A DNA stretch of 38,761 nt from Gammaproteobacteria bacterium (GTDB lineage: Bacteria; Pseudomonadota; Gammaproteobacteria; SZUA-152), in the NCBI GenBank assembly GCA_011371455.1, contig DRQN01000173.1, positions 1 through 38,761 of the forward strand. Direction: 5' to 3'. The notes under the pieces are model-generated. The model saw nothing but the letters and a program-made list of their open reading frames with translations. It was not told where the DNA came from and did not search any database. Below, piece by piece: positions 23,765 to 32,327 of the stretch (the stretch's first letter is position 1; each line of letters begins with the position of its first letter). A program made the position numbers and the translations under genes.

Positions 23765-24094
23765 ATTTTGTTGAGCGATCCCCGAACGGGGTGCGTAGGA
23801 TATCGCTTATGGGGCGGGACGTCCATGCGGCTGTTGCCGGCCATTCGCGGGGCCTGGCTTGTCCGTCATCCGCCGACACCACCACCTCCTGGCGACAGCA
23901 TGGATTTCCTCGCAGGCATCGGCTTGCGCCCGGTGGTTGGCGGCCTCGCGATTTTTGTGTTTTCATCCGCAAGGTTCCGAGAGGAAGGTTTGCTGCGGCA
24001 GAGATACTCATTCAATGCATCCGGCATCATCGGGGCCTGCCGTTATCTGCAAACCTGAATCCACGGATTCAGGTGCAAAGACAAGGAGAGAGCC
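23765..24094. other. Spacer between tRNA-Arg and the coiled-coil/GTPase operon
   Basis: About 330 bases without a convincing gene. It should hold the promoter of tRNA-Arg (minus) and of the operon starting at 24095 (plus). The end carries a full copy of the dispersed palindrome (24054-24073) and an AAGGAG ribosome-binding site. Confidence 0.6.
24054..24073. repeat. Dispersed 20-bp palindrome, copy 5
   Basis: CCTGAATCCACGGATTCAGG: nine-base arms fully complementary around AC. It lies in the 5' leader of the coiled-coil gene, about ten bases before its ribosome-binding site, so a hairpin here could affect translation. Confidence 0.8.
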
Positions 24095-24658
24095 GTGCCC
24101 AACAAGAAAAGCGCCAGCGTCCAGCGAGCCAGTACCGAAGCCGGCCCCGGTGGCGAGGAAAGCGTCGACAAGATCCGTGACATCATCTTCGGCAGCCAGA
24201 TGCGCGACTACGAGCGCAAATTCTCGCAACTGGAAGAGCGGATCATGAAGGAGGTGAGCCGGCTGCGCGAGGAGCAGGAAAAGCGCCTGGCCGCCCTCGA
24301 ACAGTCCATCGACCGTGAGCTGGAATCCCTGCTAGAACGCCTCAGCGGCGAGCACGATGACCGCCTGGCCGCGGAGCAGGATCTCGCCGAGGCCCTGGCG
24401 GGGCTGGGCGAAGACCTGAAGCAGACGGCCGGCGACTTACGACAGCAGATCGAGCAGCAGTCCCGCGCCCTTGGCGAGGAGATCGGCGCCCGCCAGGCGG
24501 AAGCCGGCGACCAGCTGGCGCGCGAAACCGGCAGCCTGCGCGAACAAAAGGTCGACCGCAGCGACCTTTCCGCCCTGTTCAACGAGCTGGCCATGCGCAT
24601 CGCCGGCGATGCGCCGCAGACCGGCGGCTCCCCACCAGAAGGCAACGGGAAGGCCTGA
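24095..24658 (+). CDS. Coiled-coil protein, first gene of the GTPase/HD-GYP operon
   Basis: A 187-residue protein with a GTG start after AAGGAGAG. Residues about 25-150 are heptad-rich with many Glu, Gln, Leu and Arg residues (RDYERKFSQLEERIMKEVSRL; RLAALEQSIDRELESLLERL) and predict a long coiled coil. No signal peptide or membrane span is seen, so it is cytoplasmic. A short C-terminal segment (DRSDLSALFNELAMRI) may be a docking helix. It is followed after one base by the OmpA-domain gene. Its partners are probably the operon proteins; function is unknown. Confidence 0.82.
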   Translation: MPNKKSASVQRASTEAGPGGEESVDKIRDIIFGSQMRDYERKFSQLEERIMKEVSRLREEQEKRLAALEQSIDRELESLLERLSGEHDDRLAAEQDLAEALAGLGEDLKQTAGDLRQQIEQQSRALGEEIGARQAEAGDQLARETGSLREQKVDRSDLSALFNELAMRIAGDAPQTGGSPPEGNGKA

Positions 24659-24659
24659 G

Positions 24660-26420
24660 GTGGCCGCCGACAAGCCTGTCGCCCCCGGGGCGGATGGCGA
24701 AGACGACGACCTCGGCACCCTGCGGCGCCTGCTGCTGCGTCCGGAGCAGCGCCGCATCGAGGAGCTGGGCGAGCGCCTGGAGAACCCGGCGCTGCGCGCC
24801 CGCGACGTCAGCCGGGTGCTGCCCGAGGCCCTGCGCCTCAGCGCAAAAGACGGCCATGCCCTGGGTGATGCCCTGACCCCCACCATCGAAACCATCATCC
24901 ACACCTCCGTGCGCCGCGACAGCCGCCGCTTCGCCGATGCCCTGTTTCCGGTCATCGGCCCCGCCATCCGCAAGGCCATGGCCGAGGCCCTGCGCCAGAT
25001 GCTGCAGAACCTCAGCGAGGCGCTGGAGCACAGTTTCTCCCGCCGCGGCCTGGCCTGGCGCTTCGAGGCCTGGCGCAGCGGCCGCCCCTTCGCCGAGGTG
25101 GTGTTGCTGCACAGCCTGGAATTCCGCGTCGAACAGGTGTTTCTCATCCACCGCGAAAGCAGCGTGCTGTTGCAGCACCTCAGCGCCGGCAACGTGGCCT
25201 GTGAGGATGCCGGTCTGGTCTCGGCCATGCTCACTGCCATCCAGGACTTCGTCCGCGACTCCTTCGCCGTGGCCGATGGCCAGACCCTCGACAGCATTCA
25301 GATGGGCGACCTCACGGTGTGGGTGGAACAGGGTCCGGAGGCGGTCATCGCCGGCGCCATCCGCGGCAACGCCCCACAGGCGCTGCGCGGCGTGTTCCGC
25401 GAGGCCCTGGAGACCCTCCACCAGCAACAGGCCGAGGCCCTGAGCGGCTTCACCGGCGATCCGGCGGCCTTCGAGACGGACGAGGTACGGCAAACCCTGC
25501 AGCAATGCCTGCAGGCCCGTTACCGCGACCCCCCCCGGCGCATCTCGCCGCTGCTGCTGATACCGTTGCTGGCCCTGCTCGCCGGCGGCGGCTATTGGGC
25601 CTATACCGGCCTGCGCGAGCGGCAGGCCTTCGAGGCCTACCTGCAGGCCCTGGACCAGGCACCGGGCATCGTGGTGACCCGCGCCGGGGCCGCTGGCGAC
25701 GGCTATCGCGTGCAGGGCCTGCGCGATCCACTGGCGGCCGAACCCCTGTCGCTGCTCGACACCCAGGGGCCGCTGGACCCGCAGCGCCTCGATCTCCACT
25801 TCGAGCCCTACCAGGCCCTCGCCCCGCCCTTCGTGCTGAGCCGCGCCCGGCAGCTGCTGCAACCACCGGCGACGGTGAGCCTGACGCTGGACGGCGGGGT
25901 GCTGCGCCTCGACGGCCAGGCCCCGGGCCACTGGATCACCGAGGCACGACGCCTTGCCCTGGCCCTGCCCGGCGTGGACTCGGTCGACGCCAGCGGCCTG
26001 CGAGACCCGGCCGGCGATGAACTGCACGCCTTGCAGACGGCGCTGGGCGGGCAGGTAATCCTTTTCGACGTCGACACCGCCCGTGGCGAAGCCGACGCAC
26101 AGACCCTGCAACGCCTGGCCCGCGACCTGCGCCGCCTGGACGCCCTGGCGCGACAGCAGGGACAACGGGCAAGGGTGGTACTGGTGGGCCACAGCGATGC
26201 CACGGGCAGCGCAGCGCACAACCTCATGCTCAGCCGCCAGCGTGCCGAATGGCTGCGTGAGCAGCTGCTTGCCCGCGGCGTCGATCCCGCCCTGCTCACA
26301 CTGCGCGCCGCCGGCAGCAGCGAGCCGGTGAGCACGCAAGACACCCCGGCGGGGCGGGCGCAAAACCGCAGCGTGACCCTGGAGATTAAACGAATGCCGA
26401 GAGAAGAAGCGGGCGCATGA
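24660..26420 (+). CDS. Membrane protein with C-terminal OmpA-like domain
   Basis: A 586-residue protein starting at a GTG one base after the coiled-coil stop. Residues 1 to about 290 are a soluble, helical, unrecognised domain with LRRLLLRPEQRRIEELGERLENP and SRVLPEALRLSAK. A transmembrane helix lies at about 296-314 (SPLLLIPLLALLAGGGYW). A BON-like repeat region follows, then an OmpA/MotB-type peptidoglycan-binding domain (about 460-580) with VGHSDATG and LSRQRAEWLR supplying the conserved Asp and Arg. It therefore links the cytoplasm to the cell wall. The stop overlaps the GTPase start by four bases. Confidence 0.85.
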   Translation: MAADKPVAPGADGEDDDLGTLRRLLLRPEQRRIEELGERLENPALRARDVSRVLPEALRLSAKDGHALGDALTPTIETIIHTSVRRDSRRFADALFPVIGPAIRKAMAEALRQMLQNLSEALEHSFSRRGLAWRFEAWRSGRPFAEVVLLHSLEFRVEQVFLIHRESSVLLQHLSAGNVACEDAGLVSAMLTAIQDFVRDSFAVADGQTLDSIQMGDLTVWVEQGPEAVIAGAIRGNAPQALRGVFREALETLHQQQAEALSGFTGDPAAFETDEVRQTLQQCLQARYRDPPRRISPLLLIPLLALLAGGGYWAYTGLRERQAFEAYLQALDQAPGIVVTRAGAAGDGYRVQGLRDPLAAEPLSLLDTQGPLDPQRLDLHFEPYQALAPPFVLSRARQLLQPPATVSLTLDGGVLRLDGQAPGHWITEARRLALALPGVDSVDASGLRDPAGDELHALQTALGGQVILFDVDTARGEADAQTLQRLARDLRRLDALARQQGQRARVVLVGHSDATGSAAHNLMLSRQRAEWLREQLLARGVDPALLTLRAAGSSEPVSTQDTPAGRAQNRSVTLEIKRMPREEAGA

Positions 26421-26914
26421 TACGCAAGAAGATCTGCATGCTGGGCGCCTTCGCGGTGGGCAAGACCTCATTGGTGGAGCGTTTCGTCAAAAGCCTGTTC
26501 AACGCGCGCTACCAGACCTCACTGGGGGTCAAGATCGACAAGAAGCCACTGGCCATCGATGGCCGGCTGCTGGAACTGATCCTGTGGGATCTGGCCGGCG
26601 AGGACGAATTCGTCAGCCTGCGTCTGCCCTACCTGCGCGGTGCCGCCGGCCTGCTGCTGGTGGTGGACGGTACCCGCCCGGAGACACTGGACACGGCCCT
26701 CGCCCTGCGCGACAAGGCCCTCGCCGAGATCGGCGAGGTACCCTTCGCCTTCCTCATCAACAAGGCCGATCTGACCGAGGGCTGGCTCATCGACCCGCGT
26801 GATATCGACCGCCTGGTGGCGCGCGGCTGGACGGTGCTGGAGACCAGCGCCAAGACCGGCCGCGGCGTGGAAGAGGCCTTCATCGCCCTGGGCAAAGAGA
26901 TGCTGGACGAATGA
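26417..26914 (+). CDS. Ras-like small GTPase
   Basis: A 165-residue Ras/Rab-like GTPase. Motifs are G1 GAFAVGKTS, a G2-region Thr in YQTSLGVKI, G3 WDLAGEDEF, G4 NKAD and G5 ETSAK. G3 has Glu-Asp where Ras and Rab have Gln-Glu, so the catalytic Gln is missing and intrinsic hydrolysis may be slow. There is no C-terminal Cys for prenylation. It belongs to the bacterial Ras-like (Rup-type) group, distinct from MglA. It is coupled by ATGA overlaps to the OmpA-domain gene upstream and the HD-GYP gene downstream. A switch that controls one of these is the simplest reading. Confidence 0.9.
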   Translation: MIRKKICMLGAFAVGKTSLVERFVKSLFNARYQTSLGVKIDKKPLAIDGRLLELILWDLAGEDEFVSLRLPYLRGAAGLLLVVDGTRPETLDTALALRDKALAEIGEVPFAFLINKADLTEGWLIDPRDIDRLVARGWTVLETSAKTGRGVEEAFIALGKEMLDE

Positions 26915-28401
26915 TCGATGAACTGCCAGCGGCGGTGGGCGGCGCCCTGCTCGAACTCACCCTGCGGCAGGATGCCAGCGCCTGGCTGCAGATCGGCAAG
27001 GACGGCGTCCTCAATGACATGGGCGGCGATCTGGAGCACTTCGGCCTCAGGGGCCTGGTGCCGGGCGAGGCGGCGGCGGAACAACTGCTGTTTCTTGCCG
27101 GCATGCTGCCCCTGGGCGACACCTCGCTGACCCTGGCGGCAGTGGAACTCGGCCTGGACCGCCATGCCGACATCCACCTTCTGCCCGAAGAGCGCCGCGA
27201 CTGGGTGGTGTTGATCGACCGCAGCAACAGCCTCTACTGGCGCGCCCAGGCGCAGCAGAAGGCCAATGAACTCAATCTGCTGCGCCGCCGCCTGCTGCGC
27301 CTGGAGTCCACCCCGCCGCAAACCTCGCCAGCCGCGCCGGGGATGGCGGCGCCCATGCTCTGCAACGCCCTCGACATGGCGGTGCTGGAGCGGCAGACGG
27401 ACGGCAGTTTCCAGCTGGTGGGCACACCGCCGGCGGGATTCGAGGTACTGCTGGCCGAGGCCGGGCAGACGGGCGGACGCCTCTACCCGCAACGTGAGTT
27501 TCCCTTTCTGGAAAACTTCATCGCCGAGGCCGAAGCCGTCTGGGACCATGCCGCGAAACCGCAGCGCTCCGGGCCCTGGGTGGAGACGGACGCCCGCGGC
27601 GGTGAGCATGCCCTGGAGGCCATCGCCGTGCGCTGGAACGGGCGCCGCCTGCTCATCATCGAACTGCTGGGCGAGCGCTACGAGGCGCAGCGCGTTTTTT
27701 TGCAGATGGGGCGCGAGAATGCCCTGCTGAGGAATTTTCTGGAAACGCAGGTGCACCGGCGCACCGCGGACATCCGGGCCCGCGAAGAGGAGATCGCCCT
27801 GCGCCTGGTGTGGGCGGCGGAATCCCGCGACGATGGCGAGACCGGTGCGCACATCCGCCGCATCGGCCTCTACAGCGAGGCCCTGGCCAGCGCCATCGGC
27901 TGGGAGCGCAGCCGCATCGACGACATCCGCATCGCCGCCACCATGCACGATATCGGCAAGATCGGCATCCCCGACGTGGTGCTGCGCAAACCGGGCCCGC
28001 TCAGCGCCGAGGAATTCGCCATCATGAAGACCCACCCGGTGATCGGCGGACGCATCCTTGCCGGCTCCAAGAGCCCCATGCTGCAGATGGCCAAGGATAT
28101 CGCCCTCAGCCATCACGAGAAGTGGGACGGCAGCGGCTACCCCTACGGCCTCAAGGGCGAGGCCATCCCCATGGCCTCGCGCATCGTCGCCCTGGCCGAC
28201 GTGTTCGACGCCCTGGTGCACGAGCGGGTCTACAAGCCCGGCATGTCGGCCGACGCGGCCGTGGAGATCATGACCCTGAACCGGGGCCGCCAGTTCGACC
28301 CCAATCTGTTCGATGAATTCGTGCGCCAGCGCCAGCGCTTCGAACACATTGCCCAGGAGCAGTCGGTGATGCTGTTCGAGGGCTTTCGCGGCAATCCCTG
28401 A
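26911..28401 (+). CDS. HD-GYP domain protein (cyclic-di-GMP phosphodiesterase family)
   Basis: A 496-residue protein. The C-terminal HD-GYP domain (about residues 300-470) has MHDIGKIGIPD, the HH of SHHEKWDGSGYPYGLKG and the DVFDAL motif, all the metal-binding and GYP residues of active c-di-GMP phosphodiesterases. The N-terminal about 250 residues look like two sensory domains (PAS- or GAF-like, not named with confidence), joined by a helical linker (LLRNFLETQVHRRTADIRAREEEIALRL). No receiver domain or membrane span is present. It ends the four-gene operon. Control by the Ras-like GTPase is inferred from coupling. Confidence 0.9.
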   Translation: MIDELPAAVGGALLELTLRQDASAWLQIGKDGVLNDMGGDLEHFGLRGLVPGEAAAEQLLFLAGMLPLGDTSLTLAAVELGLDRHADIHLLPEERRDWVVLIDRSNSLYWRAQAQQKANELNLLRRRLLRLESTPPQTSPAAPGMAAPMLCNALDMAVLERQTDGSFQLVGTPPAGFEVLLAEAGQTGGRLYPQREFPFLENFIAEAEAVWDHAAKPQRSGPWVETDARGGEHALEAIAVRWNGRRLLIIELLGERYEAQRVFLQMGRENALLRNFLETQVHRRTADIRAREEEIALRLVWAAESRDDGETGAHIRRIGLYSEALASAIGWERSRIDDIRIAATMHDIGKIGIPDVVLRKPGPLSAEEFAIMKTHPVIGGRILAGSKSPMLQMAKDIALSHHEKWDGSGYPYGLKGEAIPMASRIVALADVFDALVHERVYKPGMSADAAVEIMTLNRGRQFDPNLFDEFVRQRQRFEHIAQEQSVMLFEGFRGNP

Positions 28402-28727
28402 GCGGATGGATTATCCTCTATTTTGTCGCATTCCCCCCTCCTGCCCAGGCAGGAATCCATAACCGCCTGTCGGCGTCGGTTCGGGGCGAACCCTGTCCGT
28501 GGTTCATCGATCAAACCACGGCATATGAAACGCGGAGGTCACGGAGTCACAGGGCCGCAGAGAAATTCGTTGAAAAACGCCGTGCCTCCGCGGCTCTGTG
28601 GTCTCCATATTCCCATCCCGGCCTGTCATCATTCACCGTGGGCATGACCCGCTCCAGGGCCGGGGGAGATTTCTTGTTCGACTATCGCCCTTCGTCCAAA
28701 CTTGCTTGTCAATCTGACAAAGCAGAA
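28402..28727. other. Spacer with long imperfect inverted repeat
   Basis: About 326 bases between convergent genes. It contains an imperfect inverted repeat (see 28528-28620) and short GC hairpins, but no convincing gene. Confidence 0.6.
28528..28620. repeat. Long imperfect inverted repeat, copy A
   Basis: Left arm AAACGCGGAGGTCACGGAG plus TCACAGGGCCGCAGAG is imperfectly complementary to the right arm GCCTCCGCGGCTCTGTGGTC. The element ends in TTCCCATCCCGG. The same layout and the same end sequence occur at 32226-32320, so this is a dispersed element. Confidence 0.65.
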
Positions 28728-29477
28728 TTACTTGCGGTGCCTGGCGGGGTCGTAGTCTTCCGTCACCGGCACCGAACTGATGCGGGCCATGGTCTCATCC
28801 ATCCAGGCCTCGCCGCGCTGGTTGATCTCCGAGGCGCTGAGGCCGCTGGTGTCCATGGGCTCGCCGATCACCACGCGGATGGTGCCCGGCCGTTTGACGA
28901 AGGAGCCACGGCCCCAGAACTCGCCGGCGTTGTGCGCCACCAGCACCACCGGCGCGCCGCTCCTGGACGCCAGCAATGCGCCGCCCACGCCCCAGCGTTT
29001 GCGTACCCCGGGCGGAACGCGCGTGCCTTCGGGGAAGATCACCACCCAGATGCCGTCTTTCAGCCGTTGCATGCCCTGCTCGATGATCTGCTTGACCGCC
29101 TTGCGCCCGGACGAGCGATCGATGGCGATGGGGCGCAGCATGGCCAGTCCCCAGCCGAAGAAGGGCAGCCACATGAGTTCCCGCTTCAGCACCCAGCACT
29201 GCGGCGGGAACAGCATCTGCAAGGCATAGGTCTCCCAGGTGGACTGATGCTTGCAAAAAATGATGGCCGGGCCATCGGGCATATTCTCGCGTCCCTCCAC
29301 CTCGTAATCGATGCCGCACAGCCACTTGAGCATGTTCACGTTATAGGCCGCATAAACGCTCCCAAAGCGTGCCCGCCAGGCAAAGGGCAGAGGCGCCATG
29401 AGGATCAGGCCGAAGGCGGCGACGATGGTGGAAAGGATCATCGACAGGCTGAACAGGGAAGAGCGCAGCAGCATCAT
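28728..29477 (-). CDS. plsC: 1-acyl-sn-glycerol-3-phosphate acyltransferase (PlsC family)
   Basis: A 249-residue acyltransferase that makes phosphatidic acid from lysophosphatidic acid. An N-terminal hydrophobic segment (SLFSLSMILSTIVAAFGLILM) anchors it to the inner membrane. The catalytic motif is KHQSTWE (H-x4-D/E), and FPEGTR is the glycerolphosphate-binding motif; later GVGGALL and PVVLVAHNAGEFW complete the fold. The ATG at 29477 overlaps the gmhB stop, so the two are coupled. A linked GmhB-acyltransferase-GlyS order is common in gammaproteobacteria. Confidence 0.9.
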   Translation of the reverse strand: MMLLRSSLFSLSMILSTIVAAFGLILMAPLPFAWRARFGSVYAAYNVNMLKWLCGIDYEVEGRENMPDGPAIIFCKHQSTWETYALQMLFPPQCWVLKRELMWLPFFGWGLAMLRPIAIDRSSGRKAVKQIIEQGMQRLKDGIWVVIFPEGTRVPPGVRKRWGVGGALLASRSGAPVVLVAHNAGEFWGRGSFVKRPGTIRVVIGEPMDTSGLSASEINQRGEAWMDETMARISSVPVTEDYDPARHRK

Positions 29478-30013
29478 GATGGCGCCACCAGCCCGTCGAC
29501 CGCGGCCGCCAGATCGGCGTAGACCGGCACCCCGTCCAGGCCCTTGCCCGCGGCCAGGGTGCGCCCGCCCTTGCCGCTGCGCACCAGGATCGGCCGCGCA
29601 CCCACGGCGCGGGCGGCCTCGAGATCGCGCAGGGAATCGCCGATCACCGGCACGCCGGTCAGCGGCACGGCATAGTGGCCGGCGATCTGCCGCATCAACC
29701 CCGGCAGCGGCTTGCGGCAATCGCAGCCGTCGTCCGGGGCGTGGGGGCAATAAAAGATGTGGTCGATGCGGCCGCCCTCCTGCGCCAGCAGGCGGGCCAG
29801 CTTGTCGTGCATGGCCGCCAGCGCAGCGAGGTCGAACAGGCCACGGCCGACGCCGGACTGGTTGGTCGCCACCGCCACCGTATAGCCCGCCCGGTTGAGG
29901 CGCGCAATGGCCGCCAGGCTGCCGGGCAGGGGGATGAACTCGTCCACGGACTTGATGTATTCGTCGGAGTCTTCGTTGATCACACCGTCACGATCGAGAA
30001 TTACCAATTGCAT
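29474..30013 (-). CDS. gmhB: D-glycero-beta-D-manno-heptose 1,7-bisphosphate 7-phosphatase
   Basis: A 179-residue HAD phosphatase. Motif I is LDRDGVIN (nucleophile Asp), motif II TNQSGVGRG, motif III includes the CRKPLPGL Lys, and motif IV is VIGDSLRD. The zinc-binding CPHAPDDGCDC is typical of GmhB. It removes the C7 phosphate in ADP-heptose synthesis for lipopolysaccharide inner core. It lies about 90 bases after glyS and overlaps plsC. Confidence 0.93.
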   Translation of the reverse strand: MQLVILDRDGVINEDSDEYIKSVDEFIPLPGSLAAIARLNRAGYTVAVATNQSGVGRGLFDLAALAAMHDKLARLLAQEGGRIDHIFYCPHAPDDGCDCRKPLPGLMRQIAGHYAVPLTGVPVIGDSLRDLEAARAVGARPILVRSGKGGRTLAAGKGLDGVPVYADLAAAVDGLVAPS

Positions 30014-30102
30014 GCCGCTCCCGCAGGGTGGTTGTTGGTTGTCGGCATTCTAGCAAAACCCCGACGGTGGTTTTCGCCGCCCTTGAGGGAAGGGGGATGA
30101 AT

Positions 30103-32190
30103 TCAGCCCTGCAGCCGTGACAGGTCGGCCACCCGCAGGAACAGATTGCGCAGCTTTGCCAGCAGCGCCAGGCGGTTGGCGCGCAGGGCCTCGTCGTCCA
30201 CCATCACCATCACGTCGTCGAAGAAGCGGTCGACGGCCTCGCGCAGGTCGGCGAGGCGGGCCAGGGCCGGCTCGTAGTCGCGGGCGTCGAACAGCGGGAT
30301 GACTTCCTGCTCCAGCTCGATGAGCCGTTCGGCGAGGGTCTTCTCGGCGTCTTCGGCGAGCTTTGCATTATCCACCGCCCCGGGCACGGCGATGCCCTTC
30401 TCCTGCGCCTGCTGCAGGATGTTGGCGATGCGTTTGTTGGCGGCGGTGAGGCTGTCCGCCTGCGGCAGGCTGCGGAAGTGGTTGACGGCGCGCACGCGGC
30501 GGTCGAAGTCCAGCGGCTGGGTGGGGCGGCGGGCGTGCACGGCGTCGAACACGTCCGGGGTCACGCCGATGTCGGCGTAGTAGGCGCGCAGGCGGTCCAT
30601 CATGAAGTCGAACACCTTTTCGCTTACGCCCTCGGCGGTGATGCGGTCATCGAGGCCGTCCACGGCGGCCTGGATCGCGGCGCCCAGGTCCAGTGGCAGC
30701 TGGCGCTCGATGATGATGCGCAGCAGGCCCAGCGCGGCGCGGCGCAGGGCGAAGGGGTCCTTGCTGCCGGTGGGCGGCTGCTGGATGCCGAACATGCCGG
30801 CGATGGTGTCCAGCTTGTCGGCGATGGCCAGGGCCTGGCCGGTGGGGGTGGCGGGCAGCTCGTCGCCGGCGTGGCGCGGCATGTACTGCTCGTCCTGGGC
30901 CAGCGCCACCTCTTCCGGCTCGCCGTCGTGTAATGCGTAGTAGCGGCCCATGATGCCCTGCAGCTCCGGGAACTCGTAGACCATCTCGGTCATCAGGTCG
31001 CACTTGGCCAGCCAGGCGGCGCGCTCGGCCCATTCGCGGTTGGCGCCCAGGCTGTCGGCGACGAAGCCGGCCAGGTTGGCCACGCGCTCGGCCTTGTCGT
31101 ACAGGGTGCCCAGCTTTTGCTGGAAGACGATGTTTTTCAGTTCGCCGATGTGCGAGTCGAGGCGGCGTTTGCGATCCTGGGTCCAGAAGAATTCGGCGTC
31201 GGAGAGGCGCGGGCGGATGACGCGTTCGTTGCCCTCGCGCACCCGTTCGGGCTGGCGGCTGCTGATATTGGCCACGGTGACGAAGTGGGGCATCAACTTG
31301 CCGTCAGCGTCGATGACGTGGAAATACTTCTGATTGGCCTTCATGGTGGAGATCAGGGCCTCGGCGGGCACGTCGAGGAAGCGTTCCTCGAAGTCGCCGG
31401 CGATGGCCACCGGCCATTCGACCATGGACGTTACTTCGTCCAGCAGGGCCTCGTCGATCACCGCTTCACCGCCCAGCCTGGCGCCGGCCTCCAGCACCTG
31501 CGCGCGCACCGCCTCGCGGCGCGCGGTGAAATCGGCCACCACGAAGCCCTCGGTCTCCAGCAGTGGTGCGTAGGCGGCAGGCTCGGCGATGTAGAGCGCG
31601 CCGGGGTGGTGAAAGCGATGGCCGCGCGTCTCGCGGCCGCTGAGTACGGCGAGGATCTCCGTCTCGATCACCTCGTCGCCGAACAACAGCACCACCCAGT
31701 GCACCGGGCGCACGAACTCCGCCGCCAGCGCGCCCCAGCGCATGCGCCTGGGGATGGGCAGTTTGTCCAGCGCGGCGCGCACGATGTCCGGGATCAGCTC
31801 GACGCTGGCCTGGCCGGGTTGCTCGGCGCGGTACACGAGCCAGGCGCCCTTGTCGGTTTCGATGCGATCGAGGTCGTCGACGGAGGCCACGCCGCAGGAG
31901 CGCGCAAAGCCCTCGGCGGCCTTGGTGGGGCAGCCCTCGTCGTCGAAGGCGGCGGCCAGCGCCGGGCCGCGGCGTTCGATGGTCTTGTCGGCCTGGGCCT
32001 CGGCGAGGCCGCGCACCAGCACCGCGAGACGGCGCGGGCTGGCGTACAGGCTCACCTCGCCGTGGGCGAGATCGGCGTTCTTCAGACCGTCGGTGACGCC
32101 GGCGCCGAAGGCCTCGGAGAGGCGCTTGAGGGCCTTGGGCGGCAGTTCCTCGGTGCCGATCTCGATGAGCAGGTCGCGGCTGTTGGTCAT
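30103..32190 (-). CDS. glyS: Glycyl-tRNA synthetase beta subunit
   Basis: A 695-residue beta subunit starting MTNSRDLLIEIGTEELPPKALKRL, the family N-terminus. It includes GRETRGHRFHHPG, TMKANQKYFHVID and the C-terminal tRNA-binding region with VMVDDEALRANRLALLAKLRNLFLRVADLSRLQ. It works with GlyQ as an alpha2beta2 enzyme to charge tRNA-Gly. The length is normal. It is 137 bases downstream of glyQ with an inverted repeat in the spacer. Confidence 0.96.
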   Translation of the reverse strand: MTNSRDLLIEIGTEELPPKALKRLSEAFGAGVTDGLKNADLAHGEVSLYASPRRLAVLVRGLAEAQADKTIERRGPALAAAFDDEGCPTKAAEGFARSCGVASVDDLDRIETDKGAWLVYRAEQPGQASVELIPDIVRAALDKLPIPRRMRWGALAAEFVRPVHWVVLLFGDEVIETEILAVLSGRETRGHRFHHPGALYIAEPAAYAPLLETEGFVVADFTARREAVRAQVLEAGARLGGEAVIDEALLDEVTSMVEWPVAIAGDFEERFLDVPAEALISTMKANQKYFHVIDADGKLMPHFVTVANISSRQPERVREGNERVIRPRLSDAEFFWTQDRKRRLDSHIGELKNIVFQQKLGTLYDKAERVANLAGFVADSLGANREWAERAAWLAKCDLMTEMVYEFPELQGIMGRYYALHDGEPEEVALAQDEQYMPRHAGDELPATPTGQALAIADKLDTIAGMFGIQQPPTGSKDPFALRRAALGLLRIIIERQLPLDLGAAIQAAVDGLDDRITAEGVSEKVFDFMMDRLRAYYADIGVTPDVFDAVHARRPTQPLDFDRRVRAVNHFRSLPQADSLTAANKRIANILQQAQEKGIAVPGAVDNAKLAEDAEKTLAERLIELEQEVIPLFDARDYEPALARLADLREAVDRFFDDVMVMVDDEALRANRLALLAKLRNLFLRVADLSRLQG

Positions 32191-32225
32191 GTCTCGTCTC
32201 GTGGTTGTTTCGTGTTCGGTGATTC

Positions 32226-32320
32226 AACGCAAAGGTCGCAAAGGCGCCAAGGACGCAAGGATGATCATTTGTTTTTCTTTGCGCACTCTGTGTCTTTGCG
32301 ACCTTTGCGTTCCCATCCCG
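32226..32320. repeat. Long inverted repeat, copy B (glyQ-glyS spacer)
   Basis: The arms AACGCAAAGGTCGCAAAG (32226-32243) and its reverse complement (32294-32311) are perfect over 18 bases, and further rounds of GCAAAGG-type sequence lie inside. The element ends TTCCCATCCCGG, as does copy A at 28528-28620. It sits within the glyQ-glyS unit, so the transcript carries a strong hairpin. Confidence 0.85.
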
Positions 32321-32327
32321 GGCTTTC

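Noticed and set aside
24579-26471. A long minus-strand frame opposite the OmpA-domain gene
   Set aside because: It is the complementary-strand shadow of high-GC coding sequence, and the plus-strand frame has the membrane helix, OmpA motifs and operon overlaps.
29474-29898. Plus-strand arginine/proline-rich frames opposite gmhB and plsC
   Set aside because: Low-complexity, Arg/Pro-rich products with no ribosome-binding site, typical shadows in high-GC DNA.
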